The notes below the pieces were generated by a model. That model saw only the letters and a program-made list of their open reading frames with translations, made no database searches and was not told where the DNA came from. This document shows positions 5,434 to 6,717 of a stretch of 6,717 nucleotides of DNA, piece by piece (the stretch's first letter is position 1; every line of letters begins with the position of its first letter). Location of the stretch: positions 1-6,717 of the forward strand of contig JANYDZ010000034.1 in assembly GCA_025363375.1 (NCBI GenBank), read 5' to 3'. Position numbers and translations under genes: made by a program. This DNA comes from Hyphomicrobiales bacterium. Lineage in GTDB: Bacteria > Pseudomonadota > Alphaproteobacteria > Rhizobiales > Beijerinckiaceae.

Positions 5434-6717
5434 ATGCATAACGTATCGATCGCCGGGCTGGGCGTGGCCAGCCAGTTCCATGAATTCGTCAACACCGAGG
5501 CTTTGCCCGGCACCGGCGTATCGGCGGAAGCGTTCTGGCCGGGCCTCGCCGACATGCTGACGAAGTTGACGCCAAAGCTGAACGCCCTGCTCGCCGAGCG
5601 CGACGCGCTGCAGGCCAAAATCGACGCCTGGCACGTTGCGCGGCGCGGCAATCCGCACGACGCCGCGGCTTACGAAGCGTTTCTGCGCGACATCGGCTAT
5701 CTGCGTCCTGAACCCGCCGACGGCGTGATCGCCACGCAGAACGTCGATCCCGAGATCGCCGTCATCGCCGGCCCTCAATTGGTCGTGCCCGTGTCCAACG
5801 CGCGCTACGCTCTCAACGCCGCCAACGCGCGCTGGGGCTCGCTCTACGACGCGCTCTACGGCACGGACGCTATCGCGGACGAAGGCGCCGCCGCGCGCGG
5901 AAAAGGCTTTAACGCCGCGCGCGGCGCGGCGGTCGTCGCGCGCGCCCGCGAAGTTCTCGATCAAGCGGCGCCGTTGCGGGACGGCCGGCACGCGGATGCG
6001 GCGTTCTACGCGATCGAAGGCGGCGCGCTTGTGGTGACGCTTGCGAACGGGGCCAGGACGGGCCTCGCCGAGACGGGAAAGTTCGCCGGCTATCAGGGCG
6101 AGGCGACCGCGCCCTCTTGCGTGCTGCTCGTCAACAATGGTCTGCACATTGAAATCCGCTTCGACCGCGCGCATGGGATCGGCGCGACCGACGCGGCGGG
6201 AATCAGCGACGTGGTGATCGAATCCGCCATCACCACGATCATGGACATGGAAGACTCCGTCGCCGCCGTCGACGCGGAAGACAAAGTCGCGATCTACCGC
6301 AACTTTCTCGGGCTGATGAAGGGCACGCTCACCGCCAGCTTCGCGAAGGGAAGCGGGGCCGTCGAGCGGCGCCTCAACGAGGATCGCCGATACACGAAGC
6401 CCGACGGCAAGACGCTCTGGCTAGGCGGGCGCAGCCTCATGCTGCTCCGCAACGTCGGCCATCACATGTTCACGGACATGGTGACGATGAACGGCAAGGA
6501 GGTTCCCGAAGGCATCGTCGACGCGGCGATTACCGCGCTCGTCGCGGCGCACGACGTCAGGGGCGGCGGTCCCATCAGGAATTCGCGCAAGGGTTCGGTC
6601 TATATCGTCAAGCCGAAAATGCACGGGGCCGACGAGGCGGCGCTCACGGACGAGATTTTCGCGAACGCCGAAGACCTCGCGGCATTGCCGCGCAACACGC
6701 TCAAAATGGGCATCATG
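5434..6717 (+). CDS. glcB: Malate synthase G (partial, 3' end outside window)
   Basis: Malate synthase G condenses glyoxylate with acetyl-CoA to give malate and CoA, in the cytoplasm, for growth on C2 units, fatty acids, PHB or glycolate. The window holds 428 codons of about 720. The long G-type N-terminal region is present (residues 1 to about 130, with YLRPEP and NARYALNAANARWGSLYDALYG), unlike the shorter A isoform. Later come TTIMDMEDSVAAVDAEDK, GRSLMLLRNVGHHM (residues 332-345, with Arg339 the likely counterpart of the catalytic Arg of the E. coli enzyme), and SVYIVKPKMHGADE. The sequence ends in LKMGIM, just before the family's DEERRT segment with the first Mg ligand. No frameshift is seen. 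The ATG at 5434 is supported by AGGAGAG at 5421-5427 and by the family-typical start. It follows the phaZ remnant on the same strand after 138 nt, so it could have its own promoter. Confidence 0.95.
   Translation, partial: MHNVSIAGLGVASQFHEFVNTEALPGTGVSAEAFWPGLADMLTKLTPKLNALLAERDALQAKIDAWHVARRGNPHDAAAYEAFLRDIGYLRPEPADGVIATQNVDPEIAVIAGPQLVVPVSNARYALNAANARWGSLYDALYGTDAIADEGAAARGKGFNAARGAAVVARAREVLDQAAPLRDGRHADAAFYAIEGGALVVTLANGARTGLAETGKFAGYQGEATAPSCVLLVNNGLHIEIRFDRAHGIGATDAAGISDVVIESAITTIMDMEDSVAAVDAEDKVAIYRNFLGLMKGTLTASFAKGSGAVERRLNEDRRYTKPDGKTLWLGGRSLMLLRNVGHHMFTDMVTMNGKEVPEGIVDAAITALVAAHDVRGGGPIRNSRKGSVYIVKPKMHGADEAALTDEIFANAEDLAALPRNTLKMGIM

Noticed and set aside
5419..6174. Minus-strand open frame of 251 codons inside glcB
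   Set aside because: It is antisense to an unmistakable malate synthase G and has an Arg/Val/Gly-rich composition typical of shadow frames.

Overview
The window looks like chromosomal DNA of a GC-rich, PHB-accumulating alphaproteobacterium, possibly from the Rhizobiales/Beijerinckiaceae or type II methylotroph sphere. The grounds are G/C-biased third codon positions, an intracellular-type PHB depolymerase sequence, malate synthase G, and abundant solute-binding-protein paralogues. The placement is inference; no marker gene fixes the taxon. I find no rRNA, tRNA, CRISPR array, transposase or phage gene.

Layout. Positions 1-3404 (+ strand) hold a co-directional run: the last 47 codons of an unrecognised protein, an NMT1/TauA-type periplasmic binding protein, then two tandem paralogous Bug/TctC-type binding proteins. 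Each of the three binding proteins has a signal peptide and a good ribosome binding site. The gaps are short (26, 39 and 30 nt), and no permease or ATPase gene is visible. Positions 3421-4539 (- strand) hold a two-gene unit read leftwards, a glutathione S-transferase-like protein followed by a small cupin, which converges on the binding-protein run with a 16-nt gap. Positions 4630-5295 (+) hold an internally deleted PHB depolymerase (phaZ). Positions 5434-6717 (+) hold the first 428 codons of malate synthase G (glcB), which runs off the right edge.

The most striking signal lies between the divergent GST and phaZ genes. A 31-bp imperfect palindrome (4573-4603) resolves into two sigma-54 (RpoN) -24/-12 promoter elements, one per strand. 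Both have the exact GG-N10-GC spacing, and their -24 regions sit back to back. They point at the GST-cupin unit and at phaZ, and both predicted transcription starts fall shortly upstream of the chosen start codons.

The second notable point is phaZ itself. The reading frame is open, but the segment between the nucleophilic Cys region and the C-terminal GVGHYGVF block has been removed in frame. About 175 residues are lost, including the expected catalytic Asp, so the product is unlikely to be an active depolymerase. A working copy would release 3-hydroxybutyrate that ends as acetyl-CoA, which malate synthase condenses with glyoxylate, so the phaZ-glcB adjacency makes metabolic sense. The binding-protein run looks like a separate uptake or sensing module.
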